Shown here one piece after another: positions 61,400 to 64,000 of a DNA stretch of 64,000 nt; the first letter of the stretch is position 1, and each line of letters begins with the position of its first letter. Source of the DNA: Ruegeria atlantica (GTDB lineage: Bacteria > Pseudomonadota > Alphaproteobacteria > Rhodobacterales > Rhodobacteraceae); NCBI RefSeq assembly GCF_013032005.1, contig NZ_WQBE01000003.1:1-64000 (forward strand). The letters run 5' to 3'. The notes below the pieces were generated by a model. That model had not been told where the DNA came from. It saw nothing but the letters and a program-made list of their open reading frames with translations, and ran no database searches. Made by a program: the position numbers and the translations under genes.

Positions 61400-62451
61400 C
61401 GGATTGTCATGTCCCCAAGATTGTCCAGTTCAACCGGCTGACCGCTATGCGTGCTTTCCGGCACAGCGGCGGCGATTTCGACCGCGCGCAGGCCCGCATG
61501 ACCGTCGGCGCAGTTCAGGCCGGTTTCACCGCGGGTCAGGCGGATGAAATCGGCCAGTTCGTCGCCAAAGGACAGGATCGCGGTCGATTTCCAGGATTTC
61601 AATTTCTCGCGCACCATGATTTCCGGATAAAACTTACGCACCCGTTTGGGCGCCCCACCGGGCTTGTCCATGGTGATGACAAGGTTCTGCATCGGCGCAT
61701 AGGCCCCGCGCACCACACCGCGCGAGCCGTACACCTCGATCACGCTTTGATAGCCTTTCCAATCGTTCCAGCAGGCCTGATAGATCGCCGGAATACCATC
61801 GGGGTTCTTGAAGATTGCCACAGCGTTGTCCTCGGACCCCGGCACGTTCCAGACCGTGTTGGTGGCCACTCCATAAACGCTGGTAATCTCGCCCAGAATG
61901 AAACGCGCCATGTCGGTCATGTGAATACCCACATCCCACAACGCACCGCCGCCGGAAAATTCAGCCTGATATTCCCAATCATGAGTGAAATGGCCCAGCC
62001 CGTCATGGCCGCCATATACGCGGACATGGTCGATCTCTCCGATCTCGCCCGAGGATGCGACCTCTTTCACATGAGCGAAGGACGGGTAATAGCGCATGTT
62101 GAACCCGGCCCCCAAAGCCTTGCCCGCCTTTTTCGCCGCATCGACGATCCGCCTTGCCCCTTCCACGGTCGGAGACAGCGGCTTTTCGGTCAGCACATTC
62201 AGGCCTTCGGCAAAGGCCCGCAGGCAGAGCGGTTCACGTATATGCGCCGGGGTCGAGATCACCACCGCATCCATCTGTGTGGCAAAAAACCGGTCAAGAT
62301 CGGTAAAGGCAGGCGCGCCATCCGCCACAGCCACAGCGCGATGAAATTCAAGATCCAGAACCGCCGCCAATTCAGCGTCAGGAGACTCAAGAATGTTCTG
62401 AACCCGCATTTGGCCGATCTTTCCGGCCGCACCGATCACACCGATCTTCAT
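61396..62451 (-). CDS. Gfo/Idh/MocA-family oxidoreductase
   Basis: A 351-residue NAD(P)-dependent dehydrogenase. KIGVIGAAGKIGQMRVQNI is the Rossmann motif. VLTEKPLSPTVEGARRIVDA contains the EKP catalytic motif and GGGALWDVGIHMTDMARFIL the GG..DxGxHxxD substrate motif. Such proteins oxidise or reduce sugar nucleotides, for example in 2,3-diamino or keto sugar pathways. GAGGA precedes the ATG by five bases. It is transcribed with the GT2 at 60479. A sugar-nucleotide dehydrogenase role fits the locus. Confidence 0.85.
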   Translation of the reverse strand: MKIGVIGAAGKIGQMRVQNILESPDAELAAVLDLEFHRAVAVADGAPAFTDLDRFFATQMDAVVISTPAHIREPLCLRAFAEGLNVLTEKPLSPTVEGARRIVDAAKKAGKALGAGFNMRYYPSFAHVKEVASSGEIGEIDHVRVYGGHDGLGHFTHDWEYQAEFSGGGALWDVGIHMTDMARFILGEITSVYGVATNTVWNVPGSEDNAVAIFKNPDGIPAIYQACWNDWKGYQSVIEVYGSRGVVRGAYAPMQNLVITMDKPGGAPKRVRKFYPEIMVREKLKSWKSTAILSFGDELADFIRLTRGETGLNCADGHAGLRAVEIAAAVPESTHSGQPVELDNLGDMTIR

Positions 62452-62609
62452 TCAATTCCTCATTAACAACCACGGGTGCGCAACAGCGCTACACCCGGCA
62501 TCTTTAACAACAATTCACCTATGAGCGGAGTAGCACAGACGCTGCCTCCACGCTAGGTTTCTGAAGGATGACATTTGCCGACAAAACGAGATCACAGAGG
62601 ATTTGAAGT

Positions 62610-63695
62610 GTGAGCATTACCGGATTGGACCGCCTGAATGGCAAATCGGTCTTCGTGACCGGGGCGACCGGTTTTGTCGGCAAACGGCTTGTGCCGGCCC
62701 TCCTGGACACCGGTGCCAAGGTCACCGTTCTGCTGCGCAGCCGCCATGGCGTGCGCGCGCTTGAGGCGATGGGGGCACATGTCGTAACCGGTGCGCTTGG
62801 CGACAGGGCCGCCATGGAAAACGCGCTACGCGATCAGGACGTACTGTTTCATCTGGCCTATGACATGCGCGCACCTGCAGCCGAAAACCTTGATACCTTC
62901 GACACCCTCAGACAGGCCGCTGACGCCGCCGGGGTCGGGCGGATCATCCATATCAGCTCGATCGTCGTCTATGACGGCTGGCCGCAGGAGGATCTGACTG
63001 AGGATAGCCCGTTATCCCAAGCCGGAGGCACACCGTACCGGCAGGCCAAAATGGCGATGGAACAGGCTCTGATACAGGGAAATTGTCCGATTGCGATCCT
63101 GCAACCCACGTTGGTTTATGGCCCGGGCAGCATGCTCTGGACGGACCGGTTGGCCGACTGGATGGCCGCAGGCAGTGTGGTGCTGCCCGAACCCGAGGGG
63201 CTGTGCAACGCAGTGTTCGTCGACGATCTGGTTCAGGCCATGCTGCGCGCCGCAGTGCTGGTGGGGCTTGGGCAAGAACGGTTCATCATTTCAGGCGCGC
63301 GTCCTTTTTCATGGTCCTCTCTGCTGACCGGCTATGCCAACATCATCGGTCGGGGCAGCATTCATTATGTTCCGCTGGCCGATCTCGCAGAACGGTTGCC
63401 ACCCGAGGAACCCGGCACAATCCCGGACACACCGCCGCTGGCTGCCCGGATCAGCGCCGCTGCCCGAGGCTGGATCGGTCGCGAGAGGTTTGAGGGGATA
63501 GTGCAAATGGTGAAACAACGGTTGCCGCAACAGGGCGAGGTTTACCCGGACCGTTATATGTTGGAACTGTTCTCGACCAAGGGGCATTGCCAGATCGACC
63601 ATGCGCGGGCCAGACTAGGTTATGCACCGGAATACGACCTCGACTCTGGGTTGGAGGCCACGCAGGATTATCTGCGCAACAGGTATGGAAAATAG
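62610..63695 (+). CDS. NAD-dependent epimerase/dehydratase (extended/atypical SDR)
   Basis: A 361-residue SDR. VFVTGATGFVGKRLVPALLD is the cofactor motif. VGRIIHISSIVVYDGWPQED and the catalytic PYRQAKMAMEQAL (YxxxK) follow. ILQPTLVYGPGSMLWTDRLA and GLCNAVFVDDLVQAMLRAAV are typical of 3-beta-HSD/NAD-epimerase relatives. The C-terminal ~90 residues are helical and unassigned. The GTG start has AGAGG about 13 bases upstream, which is weak. It precedes the GT4 gene that runs off the right edge, probably in the same operon. Confidence 0.75.
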   Translation: MSITGLDRLNGKSVFVTGATGFVGKRLVPALLDTGAKVTVLLRSRHGVRALEAMGAHVVTGALGDRAAMENALRDQDVLFHLAYDMRAPAAENLDTFDTLRQAADAAGVGRIIHISSIVVYDGWPQEDLTEDSPLSQAGGTPYRQAKMAMEQALIQGNCPIAILQPTLVYGPGSMLWTDRLADWMAAGSVVLPEPEGLCNAVFVDDLVQAMLRAAVLVGLGQERFIISGARPFSWSSLLTGYANIIGRGSIHYVPLADLAERLPPEEPGTIPDTPPLAARISAAARGWIGRERFEGIVQMVKQRLPQQGEVYPDRYMLELFSTKGHCQIDHARARLGYAPEYDLDSGLEATQDYLRNRYGK

Positions 63696-63739
63696 TTTAA
63701 TTGCAACCAGTTACTGCATGTTATCAGGGACCAAGACCT

Positions 63740-64000
63740 TTGACCCACATCGCCATTGACGCAACACCCTGGGATAACGAACGAGGCTTTGGCCGGTTCA
63801 CCCGGAATCTGGTCGCTGCTCTGGCCGCCCGCGATACCGGCTTTCGATATACGCTCCTGTTTGATCAGGAACCGACACGACCCGTGCCGGAAGGTGTCGA
63901 AACCCGCATTGCAGGCTCTGAATTTTCGATGTCCGAGGCCTCATCGGGAGCCAAAGCCCGGGGCGGGGCCGATTTGTTGACAATGGCCAAGGCGGCCCGA
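63740..64000 (+). CDS. Family 4 glycosyltransferase N-terminal domain (3' partial)
   Basis: The frame is open to the right edge: 87 codons are visible. It starts with a TTG that has AGGGA nine bases upstream, and the opening IAIDATPWDNERGFGRFTRN is the acceptor-side glycine-rich start of a GT4 enzyme (compare the GxGR.. of WbpX/mannosyltransferase-like proteins). The C-terminal domain is outside the window, so the donor site cannot be inspected. Confidence 0.65.
   Translation, partial: MTHIAIDATPWDNERGFGRFTRNLVAALAARDTGFRYTLLFDQEPTRPVPEGVETRIAGSEFSMSEASSGAKARGGADLLTMAKAAR

Noticed and set aside
1..64000. Exosortase or PEP-CTERM protein expected with this type of export core
   Set aside because: No polytopic protein with an exosortase-like Cys/Arg/His pattern, and no C-terminal PEP-helix-Arg tail, was seen in the window.

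Overview
The window is almost entirely an exopolysaccharide/capsule biosynthesis region of a Gram-negative bacterium. Moderately high GC, gene order, start-codon use and protein style (AlgD-type dehydrogenase, split chain-length regulator and tyrosine kinase, small OPX exporter plus separate beta-barrel, FemAB-like GNAT proteins, IS3 remnant) suggest an alphaproteobacterium, probably a marine Rhodobacterales (Roseobacter-type) organism. The taxonomic call is an inference from protein style; no rRNA or housekeeping marker is present. No tRNA, rRNA or CRISPR array was seen.

Layout. (1) 1-4.2 kb: the C-terminal end of a secreted LamG-like protein with a 21-bp tandem repeat, then a sulfotransferase, a Wzy/O-antigen-ligase-like polymerase and a second sulfotransferase. 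(2) 4.2-11.2 kb: a decoration island. A minus-strand operon (GT2, two FemAB-like GNATs, NodB deacetylase) diverges from a plus-strand operon (third FemAB-like GNAT, small GNAT, DegT-type aminotransferase). (3) 11.2-16.9 kb: Wzx flippase, GDP-mannose dehydrogenase, GT4 and an acyltransferase. (4) 17.8-28.1 kb: the export core, arranged divergently. The minus strand carries the initiating sugar transferase, a TPR lipoprotein, the OPX exporter and a beta-barrel. The plus strand carries an ExeA-like ATPase, Wzz, a BY-kinase and a GT2. (5) 28.5-40.2 kb: UDP-xylose synthase, several GT-C-like multi-pass membrane proteins, a GT2, a third sulfotransferase and a UGM-like flavoprotein. (6) 40.8-47.3 kb: a CDP-sugar module (RfbF cytidylyltransferase, SDR, C-methyltransferase, SDR) with GtrA and GtrB-like proteins, a probable decayed gene and an IS3 transposase remnant. 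(7) 47.6-64 kb: a PepSY membrane protein, a second Wzx, a DPM-synthase-like/LPG-synthase-TM-like/flavoprotein trio, a second NodB deacetylase, epimerases, a GMC oxidoreductase with a ferredoxin-like cysteine motif, GT4 and GT2 enzymes, a Gfo/Idh/MocA oxidoreductase and the start of a GT4 that runs off the window.

How it works together (inference). The ExoY-type transferase loads the first sugar on undecaprenyl phosphate and GTs extend it using precursors such as GDP-mannuronate, UDP-xylose and a C-methylated 6-deoxy sugar. Wzx flips and Wzy polymerises the unit. Wzz and the separate tyrosine kinase control length, and the OPX and beta-barrel export the chain. Sulfotransferases, acyltransferase, GNAT/FemAB proteins and deacetylases decorate it, so the predicted product is an acidic, sulfated and heavily modified polysaccharide. 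Two Wzx genes suggest two repeat units or pathways. The least conventional parts are the three-FemAB/GNAT/aminotransferase island, the coupled trio at 51.1-54.5 kb, the Fe-S-like GMC oxidoreductase and several unexplained inverted or direct repeats in intergenic regions.
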